A stretch of DNA of 64,000 nucleotides, taken from contig CALUIB010000004.1 of the NCBI GenBank assembly GCA_944320595.1, positions 84,730-148,729 on the forward strand, in the 5' to 3' direction. Both the position numbers and the translations under genes were made by a program. Under the pieces are notes generated by a model. It searched no databases. It was not told where the DNA came from and was given only the letters and a program-made list of their open reading frames with translations. Origin of the DNA: an uncultured Muribaculaceae bacterium (GTDB lineage: Bacteria > Bacteroidota > Bacteroidia > Bacteroidales > Muribaculaceae). This document shows, piece after piece, positions 7,870-17,901 of the stretch (its first letter is position 1; every line of letters starts with the position of its first letter).

Positions 7870-9771
7870 CTACCTGATACAAATTGTCACGGCTTTGCCG
7901 TCAAGCGTCTTGATGATATATATGCCAGCCGACAACTTGCCAATGACCGTCTTGGCATCGACTTCATGCATAAGCATATAACCATTAATCGAATATACGT
8001 CAACCGGCCCGTCGCAATTGTTGATGATTTCATCTATTGCGCTAACGCTGGTCGTATAACCGTGTATTTCCACGTCATGGGCAGGCATCGTTGCAGGCAC
8101 TTCTTCTTCCCAGCCAAGGAATTTCCTTCCTGGATCGACCTCGACAACAGGTTCCACTACCTCTGCCCCATATTCCAGCATTTCGGAATAAATTTCCACA
8201 TCGTCAACATAGAATGTGAGCAAATAGGAATTGACTGTGAAACTGCCCGTGACGGTCACGTCGTGTGCAGGCATCGTCTCCGGCAGGCCTTCCCAGCCGC
8301 TAAAGCTGTGCCCCTCCTTCACAGGCGCAGCCTCCGGCTCAATGGCCGTGCCGTAAGCTACATCAAACGTCTTATACTCTTCGCCGTCCAATACATACGT
8401 CAGCTTGTAAATATTCACCGTGTAGCTGCCATAAATCTCAATGTCGTGCGCAGGCATCGTCTCCGGGACCGACTGCCACCCGGCAAAGGTGTGACCTTCC
8501 TTCTCCGGCGCATCGACTTCGGGGATGGGTTCGCCATATACAACCTCCTTGGTGGCTATCACTTCGTCGCCTATCTTGAAAACGGCCTTGTAGATGTTGA
8601 TGGCGAAACTGCCAGTGACGGTCACGTCGTGTGCAGGCATCGTCTCCGGCAGGCCTTCCCAGCCGCTAAAGCTGTGCCCCTCCTTCACAGGCGCAGCCTC
8701 CGGCTCAATGGCCGTGCCGTAAGCTACATCAAACGTCTTATACTCTTCGCCGTCCAATACATACGTCAGCTTGTAAATATTCACCGTGTAGCTGCCATAA
8801 ATCTCAATGTCGTGCGCAGGCATCGTCTCCGGGACCGACTGCCACCCGGCAAAGGTGTGACCTTCCTTCTCCGGCGCATCGACTTCGGGGATGGGCTCGC
8901 CAAACACAACCTCCTTGGTGGCTATCACTTCGTCGCCTATCTTGAAAACGGCATTGTAGATGTTCACGGTGAAACTGCCAGTGACGGTCACATCGTGCGC
9001 AGGCATCGTCTCAGGCAGGCCTTCCCAGCCGCTAAAGCTGTGGCCCTCCTTCTCCGGCGCGGACTCTGGCTCAATGACAGTGCCGTAAGCTACATCAACC
9101 GTCCTGTATTCCGCACCATCAACCATATAAACCAATTTGTAAATATTGGCCTCGAATATTGCAGTCAAAGCAATATTGTCGGAAACTACAATTTTACGTG
9201 GGTTGTCGGTGTTTCCGTCAGACCAGCCTTTGAACGAATATCCTTCTCCGGCAGTGGCCTCAAGCGTCAATTCATGCCCTTCGGGCCAACGGCCACTTTC
9301 TTCATTTAAAGTTCCATTGCCTTGCACCGACAAATCCACATCGAAGTAACGTGCCACAACCACTTCAAGCGGCGACGAAGGGTAACCTATACGCGAGTTG
9401 GCCTCAAACCGTATTTCATTACCGTCTATTATCGCCTCCTCGCCAGTCGCAGTATCGTAATACTTCAAGTTGATAGTCTCCCCACTTTCTTGGTTGCTCC
9501 TGATGCGCAGATACAAGCAAGGTTGCCCTCCGCCAGGGAGTTCCAACACCTCGGCCACGCCGCGGCACTCCGAGCCGCAAAATGCGGCCACCTCGTAACG
9601 GGAATAATCCATATAGGACGAACCGAAACCGACTCTTAGGTACACACTCATGTCGTAACGATAATCGGCAGGATTGACCGTCCACCGGGCAGCCGAGGCT
9701 GTAGCCCCGACACCCGGCATTGCGGCCATGAACACTATGATTATCGCCAATAACGATATTATTTTTCTCAT
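7870..9771 (-). CDS. Secreted InlB/Listeria-Bacteroides repeat protein with sorting-type C-terminus
   Basis: 633 residues from the ATG at 9771; a TTG three codons earlier is possible but the signal peptide (MRKIISLLAIIIVFMAAMPG) starts at the ATG. Around residues 55-70 is a cysteine module (VAAFCGSECRGV) also present in the neighbouring giant protein. From about 145 to 560 come seven InlB/Flg_new modules; six are about 61 aa each and alternate two types (KLTYVLDGEEYKT and AVFKIGDEVIATKEV), each ending in GW.SVPETMPAHD. The last 60 residues (VDVYSINGYML then LSAGIYIIKTLDGKAVTICI) resemble a type IX secretion sorting domain. It is the last gene of a three-gene operon, beginning 5 bp after the giant gene. 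Likely a surface adhesin or binding protein; the ligand is unknown. Confidence 0.85.
   Translation of the reverse strand: MRKIISLLAIIIVFMAAMPGVGATASAARWTVNPADYRYDMSVYLRVGFGSSYMDYSRYEVAAFCGSECRGVAEVLELPGGGQPCLYLRIRSNQESGETINLKYYDTATGEEAIIDGNEIRFEANSRIGYPSSPLEVVVARYFDVDLSVQGNGTLNEESGRWPEGHELTLEATAGEGYSFKGWSDGNTDNPRKIVVSDNIALTAIFEANIYKLVYMVDGAEYRTVDVAYGTVIEPESAPEKEGHSFSGWEGLPETMPAHDVTVTGSFTVNIYNAVFKIGDEVIATKEVVFGEPIPEVDAPEKEGHTFAGWQSVPETMPAHDIEIYGSYTVNIYKLTYVLDGEEYKTFDVAYGTAIEPEAAPVKEGHSFSGWEGLPETMPAHDVTVTGSFAINIYKAVFKIGDEVIATKEVVYGEPIPEVDAPEKEGHTFAGWQSVPETMPAHDIEIYGSYTVNIYKLTYVLDGEEYKTFDVAYGTAIEPEAAPVKEGHSFSGWEGLPETMPAHDVTVTGSFTVNSYLLTFYVDDVEIYSEMLEYGAEVVEPVVEVDPGRKFLGWEEEVPATMPAHDVEIHGYTTSVSAIDEIINNCDGPVDVYSINGYMLMHEVDAKTVIGKLSAGIYIIKTLDGKAVTICIR
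8249..8980 (-). repeat. Two near-identical 366-bp tandem repeats
   Basis: Copies 8249-8614 and 8615-8980 match at all but roughly ten positions, with about the first 300 bp identical; a third, diverged partial copy begins at 8981. Each unit encodes two InlB-type modules (122 aa), so loss or gain of units keeps the reading frame. Confidence 0.9.
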
Positions 9772-9776
9772 AGTTG

Positions 9777-12700
9777 TCAACGAATTACTATTTTATGATA
9801 AGAATAGTTGCCATCGGCATCGACCACGACGACATACACCCCGGCAACGAGTTGCGCTACCGACAAAGTCCCATCAGGGATGCTACGGCTCGACAATGCC
9901 TTATTTCCGGCAGTATCAAACAGCGTAATGCCGTCGATGCAAGCAACACCATCTACATACAATACATCTCCGACGAGATACACCTTGCGCCCGGCAGCAA
10001 GAGAGGCATCGTACATTCCGCTCGACTTGCCAACGGTTATTACATACGGGTCGAACAGGTTGCCAACGACCTTCTCTCCAAATGCAAGCACATCGGACGA
10101 CGTGGCACATATCATATCATCATCAATGCGCACCACCTGCAAGGAAATCTTGTCACCGGCGTTGCCATAGACACTCATCATCACCTTACCATCGACCACC
10201 TTGCCCACGCCACGGCATTCCGAACCGCAGAATGCAGCCACTTGGTAATCCTCGGCATCGAGTGCAAAACCGTCGGCATCGGCAAGGACACCCACAAAGC
10301 ACATCACCTGCGGATACTTGTGTATATCCACAGCCAACGGGGCAGTCGCCGAAATACCTGGCGCATACAGAGCATTGGCCCTCGACACGATAGAAGTGTT
10401 ATACACTATGCTATTGCCCGACTGGCTTTGGTACATATACCCCATCCCGGGCGACAATGTCTGCAATGTGCCGACCCAATTCTCGCCGTCGAACTGGGCA
10501 AAACCATTCTGCCCCACTACCATGTCGAGCGTCTCGGCGGCAGTCGGCTCAAACGCCTCGTCAACGGTCATCGTCTGCGACACTGGGTAGCCTATCCAGT
10601 TCCACCCTGGCACAACCTCGATAGGCGTTGCAGGGTTCCAAGCCACGTCGCTCAGGCGTACCGTCGATGCAGCCGCAGCCGACGTTTCCACCTTGTAGCC
10701 CTTGTCGGCAGTCATCTCGGTGAGTGTTCCCACGAAACCCAGTTTCGGGTCGTTGACCACTTCCTGTGTCTGGCTAAGGATGCGTTCCACATTGCCCATC
10801 TCGGCAAAATCGGCCGGGCTGGCGGCAGTTTCAAGGTTGTGCGACACCCAGGACCAGCCCTCTTCAAGTGCGTAATCCATGTCAGTGCGTTTCAGCGTAT
10901 AGTTGAATTGCACGATTTCCGACACGTCGTTGGGGTCGGTTCCCACTTGCGTCATAGCCAGTATCTCCATGTCATCGTCGATGACAATAGGCACGGTATA
11001 TTTGCGGCGTGTGCCATTCTCGTCGCACGGGCAAGTGCCGTCGGTGGTGAAGTATATCACCCCGTCCTTGGTGTCGGTGGTCAGTGCCACGGTAGTACCG
11101 CGATAGACCGCAGTGCCGCTTGCACGCGATGCCTTGGGATTTTCGGGCATGATGATTTCAGTCACAACGTCGATGGTCGAAGTACCAGTGGCGGTAACGT
11201 CGTCGATGGAGAACGTCAATTGCGAACGCCCCGGCAATTCTCCGCCAACGATAATCGTAGCCTTGCCCTCCTCGTCGAGCACAACCTCGGTGGTATCGAC
11301 CGACGCTATGAGCGGCGACGAATTGGCTATGCGCAACGTGCGGCCCACGGCTGCATCATACGGAATTGCATACACCGTCAGTTCCTTTTCTCCGCCATAC
11401 AGCACCTTCACCGTCTCCTCTGCCGAAATCTCGCTTACCTCCTTCTCCACGTCGAGTGCCTGCGAATAATCCTCGGTCATTGGAATGCCGGCATACGACA
11501 GCACATTGCGGCTCACTGTGAGGCGCACCTCGCCGGTGGTAGAGCTCAACGCCTGTTCGGGAACAAAGCGCACACGCGATGCATACCGGGTGGCATCAGC
11601 ATCAGCCTCGTCGGCATATTCGTCGGCCAGTTCAGAGTCGATAAGCTCGATGGTTCCCGTCAGTTTCTCGCCATTGGCGGTCACGTAAATGTTGCCCGTG
11701 GTGAGTGTCGCAAGATCCATGAATTTATCGAACTGCACCTCAACTCCTGCCTCGTAAGCATGAGCCTCCACCACTTCGGGTTGGCGGTTTTGCGTGATGG
11801 GAATGTTCACTTCGAGTTGCGGCGGCGGCACCGGCAACCATTCGCTGTAAGCGGTTAGGTAGCCGTCCTTCTCGAACTTCACCTGCCACAATCCCTGCGG
11901 TACATCCCAGCGGTACATACCATTCTCGTCGGTAAAGAGCGGGTTCTGCTGCGCATACTCCTCGGCATCCCAAAGCACGACCTCCTCATACGGGTCGCCA
12001 TACATATCCTCCTTGGTCTCCTTGTAATATATCGAAGCCTGTACGCCCTCTACCCTGTTGCTCGGCACCGCCTCATACACGAATCCCGACGGGTCTATGC
12101 CTACTTTTGTGTCTTGATTGTTAGAAGGATGCCAATCTAAATCATCAGAATTGTCATCTTTTTCATCTTCCACATCGCAATCGAGATTTTGTAACTCAAA
12201 ACGCATATCCGACATATGGCCTTTAAGCGCTTTTGCATATACTTTATTTGCAACAATTTGGGTAACGACAAGACCTAAATCTGCAACAAGTACAAGGCCA
12301 GAGACTCCACTAGAAGGGCCAAGCGCAGCGGCAGCAGCTACTGCACTTTGTATTGCCACTACATCGGCTGCAACATTCAATCCGTAATAAGAAATTGCAA
12401 CAAGACCAATATTTCGGATTTTTGTGCGAAGTGCATCAGCACTATCTTGATCCCCCTCACACTCCTTAGGTACTAATTTATATAAGTCAATCAATGAACG
12501 AACATCACGTATTGCCGATGTTATTTGGTTCAAGATGTCAAAAGCTGCAAAAACCTTTTTTGCGGCATTAACAACTGGGCTTTTTGAAATAACATTGTAC
12601 ATTTTCTGGGCTTTAAGCATTACCTTCCCACTAAACTTGGCAGTTTCTTTGAAAATACTTTCTAATATTTTCTGCCCAGGTAATGTGAAACCATCTCTTC

Positions 12701-15700
12701 TATTTTGTACAAGCCATTTTAAAAAAGATAATGTTTCTGAGAAATCTTGTTTTGCTATTTTATAGGCATAACCAGCAACATTTTCAAAAGTTTCAACGGC
12801 ATTTTTTATGTAATTCAGCCATTCATTGATTTTGTCAAAATTCTTCTGTGCGGTAGATATAAACAATTCAGCTTGAACCAAGAAATCATCTCCATCGTTT
12901 GACAATAACCTAAAATAAGAGCCAACTTCAGAATTAAGATCAATTGTAGCAGAATAGTCGTTTTTGAAACTTACTACGTGTACATATTCCTCGGTCTGGC
13001 GATAATACATTACCGACGAGTCGTTCAACACCACTGCATTATATCCATCGCCGACTAAAGAACTTTCGTTAAGGCCTTCGCAAGTGTCGAAAGTTACCCC
13101 TTTGGCATATTCAGCCACTTGACTTAATTCCTCGATGGTGGTACTCATCATATAATCGGCACTGCTGTATATCGAATCAGAAAGTTCCTTTATCAGTTCC
13201 TCTTGATATGCCAAGGCCTCCTGCTCCGTGGTTATTTGCAAAGGTTCTACCTCTGAAAGCCCATACAGTGAATATACCTGTTGCTCCAATTCTTGAATTA
13301 GCTCCTCATTATAATCATCGGCAGCATATAAGTCAATTAATTGGTTCAGAATTTCTTCTTCACTCTGGATGGAATTTGCTAATTCTGCTTGCATCATATT
13401 GTCGGAATTCAAAGCATCATCCACTTCCCTTGCATCGGGATAAGATTTTACATTTGAATCAAATGCGACAGCTACGTTTATGGGAACATTGCCATCATAC
13501 ATATTACCAAATTCACCCTCGGCAAACCAACAATTCATGTTCACATCATAAGTTGCAGGAAGTACAGTCCATGTTCCATTACCCGTTTTCACACGCAACT
13601 TTACATTGTTGATTTTAGTAGTATCATTTACCGTAAAATCAATTGTAAACGTAAACTTCCTATTATAAATGTAATAGATATAGTTTTGTTCTTCAGCTGA
13701 TGGACTTAGGAAATCGAAAACCACTTCATAGTTTTTGCCCATTTCAGGGTTCCAATGGTACATAGTAACTTTTGAAACTTCAATGGCATCTTCATCATAA
13801 GTCAATTCTTTCGACTCGGTAGTTAGATTGCTGCCGTCCATCGTTTCGACCTCGGCGTAAACGGTGTGCTGCGACAGGTTGTATGGGTCAACGAGTGCGC
13901 ACTCGGCCGACCATGCCCCAGTGCCGTTGGCCTTGGTTGTGCCGAGCAGCGTGCCGTCGCTGTAAACATTCACCTTCGACTGCGCCGGTGCCACGCCGGT
14001 AACCGTGAACTCGGGGCTGGCTATTACGCTCGGCACCGATATTTCAAGGTCCTTAACCTGGGACGAGGCGGTGCCTATGGGCTGCGTGACGGCCTTGCCG
14101 CCGTAGCTGAACGACACCGAGCCAGTGGCGTTGAACTGCCCGCCAGCGGTGGGCACCACGCAGAAACGCACCTGTGTAGTGTAGTTGTCGCCGAGCTGCA
14201 CCGTCAGGCGGCCATTGTCGATGGTGTAGGGCAGCAGGTTCGGGCCCTGTATCACCGACTGCTCCACAAGGTCGCAGTTGGCGGGCAGGTCAACCACAAG
14301 TGCCACATTCGACACGTCTTGCTTATACACCTGCTTGAAGTCGATGGTCGAGCGCAGCGTCAGATAGTTGCCAGTGGTGATGCTACTCTTATTTGCCGAG
14401 AAACTTGCCGACGAATTGGTGTAGTAGAACAGACTTTCGTCGAATGCCGGAACTTCGGCTATCTCCACCTGAGCCATCTCGCCGCTTTTCACTGCAACGA
14501 TGTTCTTCACATAATCGCGGCCTTCGGTCAAGCCTATTTCATCAAAGCCCGAAATACGCAGCACCGAATTCATAAGGTCGCTTTGCCCCATAGTCACAAG
14601 AGTGTAGTCGCCATCATCGAGTCCGGTGAACTCTATCGCAGCCTCGGTGTATGTGCCCTTTTCGAGCAATTCGCCGGCGGCATCGTAAAGCATTCCCACC
14701 ACCGTGGGGTTCTGCGCCATCTCGAACGACGCGGCTATGCCGCCCTTGCCCACTATGTCGAAAGTGACCTCGGCCCGTTGATCCTCGCCGATGACCACCG
14801 TCCGCTCTATGGGATTGAAGTCGCCCGTCTTGGAAGTGGCAACAAGGCGCAGCTCGTCGCCCACGGCCACCGCCTCGTCAAGCACCACTATAAGCGGATA
14901 TTGCAACGAGATTTCGGGCAGTGCACGATTTTGCGTCACATCATACACGCTCACCGCCACATTCTGGTAGTCGGGATAATAACTGTCGGCCTCGGTCTCG
15001 CTGATGCCTGCGGCACGGTAAGTGAAACCGTAGGTGATGCGTGCACCCACAATCGACCGCAACGTCACTGTGCCCATGTCGAGCGACGTTACATCGGCGG
15101 CAAATGCGCTTACCGTGTCGTTGACATTGATGCACTCGGTGGCGGCGTATGTGAGCCACGTCTCGGGCGCATCGAGCACTGCTGCGCTCCACCGGCCCTG
15201 GCGGTCGGTGGCGGCGGTGTATGACTTGGAATATTTCCCGTTCAACGTTTGGCTAATCGACACCGTTGCCCCCTGTAATGCGGCACCGTCGCCATCGACC
15301 ACCATACCCGAGAGCGTGACCGAACGCAACGGAGACAGCGTGATAGTAAATACCTCAGTGTCCTCGCCCACGGTAAATTCCACGTCGTCGGGATTGGCAT
15401 ACACAAGGCTCGTCTGCTGCCCCAGCGTCACGCGGCACACAAGCCGCTGACCGTCGGGCACGTCGCCCAGCGATGCCGTCTTGCGAAGGTAGGTTTGCGT
15501 TCCGTCATCAAGCGGTTGCAGCCATTCTATGGTCACATCGCCGGTCACGTCGGCACCGTCGGGCGTTTCCACCCTTGCGGCCACGGTACGCAACTGCCTA
15601 AGAGACTCGAACGTCACGCTTATGTCCTGGTCAGGGATTGTGACATTCTCTATGCGCCCTATTTCAAGCCCGGCCTGCGACCACAGGTACACGTTGTATT

Positions 15701-17876
15701 GCTCATCTTTCTGCAAACCGTTGAATGTGTAAAGCAGGCGGTCGGATACCACATATCGCTGCCGCACACCAGTGTTCACGTTCACTATCTCTATAGTGTT
15801 ATTCTTGTAGCGACCGTCGGCGCACTCCTCGGGCAGGTTCACTTCAAGCACGTGAGCGTCGTTGGCTATCGGCAATATGACGAAATCCTTCCAATAATCG
15901 GCAGCGGAATACAGCTCGATAGACTCGGCCGGCACGAATATGGTGCAATTATCCTTGTTGGTGAAATTAGAAAAAGTGCTCGACGAGCATACGGGCGGCA
16001 CTTGCGCATACACTGTTATCGATGTAAGGTTGCTGCAGTCTCTGAACGCATAGCTGCTGATGCGCGACACAGTGGATGGCAAGATGATGCTCGATGCAGT
16101 CGATGACGAGAAGGCATACGAGGGCACCATGTCAACCCCACCAGTCCTCGAAAGGTCGATGGTGCCGATGGCCGTGAAATAGTTGTCGCCAAATATGCCC
16201 ATGTCGTTATCTTCGATAGTACCCTTCACTATTATGCTGCTCACATTGACGAAATTGTCATATCCCACTACGTCGCGGATGGCATCATACAGGTCGCCGG
16301 CGGTGAAATCGTCGATGATTACCTGGCCGGTATTGGAATTATAGTAATTAGCACCGGGGTTGACGGGCGACGAAGGGGAGTAGGTGAAGTAGGCAGCAAT
16401 GTCGAGTGCCTTCTGCTCCATGGTTATTTCGATGGGCGAAGTCGTCTGTGGCAGTTGCTCGCCATTCAAAGTCCAGCCCACAAGTTTCCACCCGTCTTCG
16501 GGATAGGCATACACATTGCGTGTGGTACTTTCCTCCATATCGAACAGGCTCGACGGGCTGAACGATGCCGCTCCCGACGGTATGGCCCTCACTGACACCG
16601 GGTGCGTCACTTTCTGCTCAAGCGGGCTTGGGTTGCCGGGGCTTTGAGGGTCGTAGCGGTAATTGGCCACGATGGTTACGTCGTGGTCGGGCATCACGTA
16701 GTAGAACGACGAGGCGGTAGATACTTCCGTGCCCTCGATTGTCCAATTCTCGAATTCAAATCCGTTGTCGGAATAACAATACACGTATGCCTGGTCGCCG
16801 AAACGCACATCATAGTTATTGGCATAAACCGAGCCGGCCCCGGTGGGATTGGCCACTACCGTGAGATGGAAGATACTATCCTCTTCCTCTACCATACCCG
16901 GGTTTCCCGGCGACTCTGGGTCATACCCCTCGCCTATGCCGTGGCGCGAGTTCTCGTAGGTGGCCGTCGCTATGTTGCTTGCATTCCCATTGCCGTCCAC
17001 GGCTATTGCCGTAAAATAGGTAGTTGACGAAATGACCACTGGCCCGGCGTATTTATATTGCTCGTCGATTCGCGGTGCAATACCATCGGTGCGGTAATAA
17101 ATCTGGTTGCCCTCCTCGGCCAGTATCTCCACAGTCATCGACCCAGAGAATGAACATGATGGCGGATTGAAAGTTGGGGGCGCCACCACGACCTCGTCAG
17201 GGAGGAAACCTTCGGGGGTGTTCCCTGTGCTGTAAATTTCAAACCCTATGACATTCAGCTCGCCCGATTCGAGGTAGAAAAACAGGTTGTCGAGTTCATA
17301 TTCACTATCTGGATGCCAATACATCACACCGTTCTCATAATCGGTCGATATATATGTATTTGTATAATACAAATAGCCATCAGTTTCATTTAAATACACT
17401 GCTGACACCTGCGCATTGTTCGTTCGGGTTTTGTCAAGGTATATTTTTATACCTTCGAGCCGGTCGGCACCGTTTTCCACTTGGAAGTAGAAATAAGACC
17501 CACCATCTACGCTATAGTGTAAAACAGTCTGTGTTTCCTCGTATGAAATTTCAGGATCGACCCAAAACCAAACATAATCTTCGGTAATATAAATACCGTC
17601 ATAATCTGTATAAGATGCCTCTTCCACTTGGTTGCAGAACAAGTAACCTGCAATTCCGCTGCCGCTCGTCCTGAGGCCACGGCGGTATGCTCCTGGAGCC
17701 TGACCTGGAGCCGCATCAAGCGGCTTTATGGCCTGCCGGCCGGAAAGGTCGATTTTTGCAGCCACCCTCGACCCGGCCTCGGCGGCAATGTGGCACAAGC
17801 CCGCCATGAGCAATACCACGATGCAACGCAACAAGCCGGTCATCATTGGCGACCTGCCTATATATGATAAATTCAT
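9777..17876 (-). CDS. Giant multidomain secreted protein (2699 aa) with sorting-type C-terminus
   Basis: The start is the ATG at 17876; the signal peptide core (MMTGLLRCIVVLLMAGLCHIA) begins ten residues later. Recognisable parts, in order: a chitobiase C-terminal-like domain (about 235-325, IYYRTDG), InlB-like repeats (about 345-500, WTIEGTEV and PDHDVTIVANY), a short LRR_5 segment (about 580-630), a carboxypeptidase-regulatory-like beta domain (about 850-930), Ig-like domains (about 1280-1340), an AT-rich, helix-rich insert (about 1360-1920), another beta domain with DENGMYRWDVPQG (about 1930-2030), a second chitobiase-like domain (about 2240-2325), and near the end a VAAFCGSECRGV module and a sorting-type domain (LVAGVYVVVVDADGNYSYHK). 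It is the middle gene of the operon, 25 bp after the LRR protein gene. Probably a cell-surface protein exported by a type IX-like route; function unknown. Confidence 0.85.
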   Translation of the reverse strand: MNLSYIGRSPMMTGLLRCIVVLLMAGLCHIAAEAGSRVAAKIDLSGRQAIKPLDAAPGQAPGAYRRGLRTSGSGIAGYLFCNQVEEASYTDYDGIYITEDYVWFWVDPEISYEETQTVLHYSVDGGSYFYFQVENGADRLEGIKIYLDKTRTNNAQVSAVYLNETDGYLYYTNTYISTDYENGVMYWHPDSEYELDNLFFYLESGELNVIGFEIYSTGNTPEGFLPDEVVVAPPTFNPPSCSFSGSMTVEILAEEGNQIYYRTDGIAPRIDEQYKYAGPVVISSTTYFTAIAVDGNGNASNIATATYENSRHGIGEGYDPESPGNPGMVEEEDSIFHLTVVANPTGAGSVYANNYDVRFGDQAYVYCYSDNGFEFENWTIEGTEVSTASSFYYVMPDHDVTIVANYRYDPQSPGNPSPLEQKVTHPVSVRAIPSGAASFSPSSLFDMEESTTRNVYAYPEDGWKLVGWTLNGEQLPQTTSPIEITMEQKALDIAAYFTYSPSSPVNPGANYYNSNTGQVIIDDFTAGDLYDAIRDVVGYDNFVNVSSIIVKGTIEDNDMGIFGDNYFTAIGTIDLSRTGGVDMVPSYAFSSSTASSIILPSTVSRISSYAFRDCSNLTSITVYAQVPPVCSSSTFSNFTNKDNCTIFVPAESIELYSAADYWKDFVILPIANDAHVLEVNLPEECADGRYKNNTIEIVNVNTGVRQRYVVSDRLLYTFNGLQKDEQYNVYLWSQAGLEIGRIENVTIPDQDISVTFESLRQLRTVAARVETPDGADVTGDVTIEWLQPLDDGTQTYLRKTASLGDVPDGQRLVCRVTLGQQTSLVYANPDDVEFTVGEDTEVFTITLSPLRSVTLSGMVVDGDGAALQGATVSISQTLNGKYSKSYTAATDRQGRWSAAVLDAPETWLTYAATECINVNDTVSAFAADVTSLDMGTVTLRSIVGARITYGFTYRAAGISETEADSYYPDYQNVAVSVYDVTQNRALPEISLQYPLIVVLDEAVAVGDELRLVATSKTGDFNPIERTVVIGEDQRAEVTFDIVGKGGIAASFEMAQNPTVVGMLYDAAGELLEKGTYTEAAIEFTGLDDGDYTLVTMGQSDLMNSVLRISGFDEIGLTEGRDYVKNIVAVKSGEMAQVEIAEVPAFDESLFYYTNSSASFSANKSSITTGNYLTLRSTIDFKQVYKQDVSNVALVVDLPANCDLVEQSVIQGPNLLPYTIDNGRLTVQLGDNYTTQVRFCVVPTAGGQFNATGSVSFSYGGKAVTQPIGTASSQVKDLEISVPSVIASPEFTVTGVAPAQSKVNVYSDGTLLGTTKANGTGAWSAECALVDPYNLSQHTVYAEVETMDGSNLTTESKELTYDEDAIEVSKVTMYHWNPEMGKNYEVVFDFLSPSAEEQNYIYYIYNRKFTFTIDFTVNDTTKINNVKLRVKTGNGTWTVLPATYDVNMNCWFAEGEFGNMYDGNVPINVAVAFDSNVKSYPDAREVDDALNSDNMMQAELANSIQSEEEILNQLIDLYAADDYNEELIQELEQQVYSLYGLSEVEPLQITTEQEALAYQEELIKELSDSIYSSADYMMSTTIEELSQVAEYAKGVTFDTCEGLNESSLVGDGYNAVVLNDSSVMYYRQTEEYVHVVSFKNDYSATIDLNSEVGSYFRLLSNDGDDFLVQAELFISTAQKNFDKINEWLNYIKNAVETFENVAGYAYKIAKQDFSETLSFLKWLVQNRRDGFTLPGQKILESIFKETAKFSGKVMLKAQKMYNVISKSPVVNAAKKVFAAFDILNQITSAIRDVRSLIDLYKLVPKECEGDQDSADALRTKIRNIGLVAISYYGLNVAADVVAIQSAVAAAAALGPSSGVSGLVLVADLGLVVTQIVANKVYAKALKGHMSDMRFELQNLDCDVEDEKDDNSDDLDWHPSNNQDTKVGIDPSGFVYEAVPSNRVEGVQASIYYKETKEDMYGDPYEEVVLWDAEEYAQQNPLFTDENGMYRWDVPQGLWQVKFEKDGYLTAYSEWLPVPPPQLEVNIPITQNRQPEVVEAHAYEAGVEVQFDKFMDLATLTTGNIYVTANGEKLTGTIELIDSELADEYADEADADATRYASRVRFVPEQALSSTTGEVRLTVSRNVLSYAGIPMTEDYSQALDVEKEVSEISAEETVKVLYGGEKELTVYAIPYDAAVGRTLRIANSSPLIASVDTTEVVLDEEGKATIIVGGELPGRSQLTFSIDDVTATGTSTIDVVTEIIMPENPKASRASGTAVYRGTTVALTTDTKDGVIYFTTDGTCPCDENGTRRKYTVPIVIDDDMEILAMTQVGTDPNDVSEIVQFNYTLKRTDMDYALEEGWSWVSHNLETAASPADFAEMGNVERILSQTQEVVNDPKLGFVGTLTEMTADKGYKVETSAAAASTVRLSDVAWNPATPIEVVPGWNWIGYPVSQTMTVDEAFEPTAAETLDMVVGQNGFAQFDGENWVGTLQTLSPGMGYMYQSQSGNSIVYNTSIVSRANALYAPGISATAPLAVDIHKYPQVMCFVGVLADADGFALDAEDYQVAAFCGSECRGVGKVVDGKVMMSVYGNAGDKISLQVVRIDDDMICATSSDVLAFGEKVVGNLFDPYVITVGKSSGMYDASLAAGRKVYLVGDVLYVDGVACIDGITLFDTAGNKALSSRSIPDGTLSVAQLVAGVYVVVVDADGNYSYHKIVIR

Positions 17877-17901
17877 AGTAAGTCTCTTAATAAAAGGTTA
17901 A

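Noticed and set aside
8249..9100. CRISPR-like regular repeats
   Set aside because: The period is 366 bp, the units are adjacent without spacers and they encode InlB-type protein modules.
7816..9309. A 497-codon plus-strand frame with internal repeats (RHRLRQAFPAAKAVPLLHRR)
   Set aside because: The repeats are only the reverse complement of the 366-bp coding repeats of the InlB-type protein.
9774..11858. A 694-codon open frame on the plus strand opposite the 2699-aa gene
   Set aside because: The minus-strand frame is one continuous secreted protein with clear domains. The plus-strand frame has no signal, no recognisable motif and an amino-acid mix typical of antisense frames in GC-rich coding DNA.
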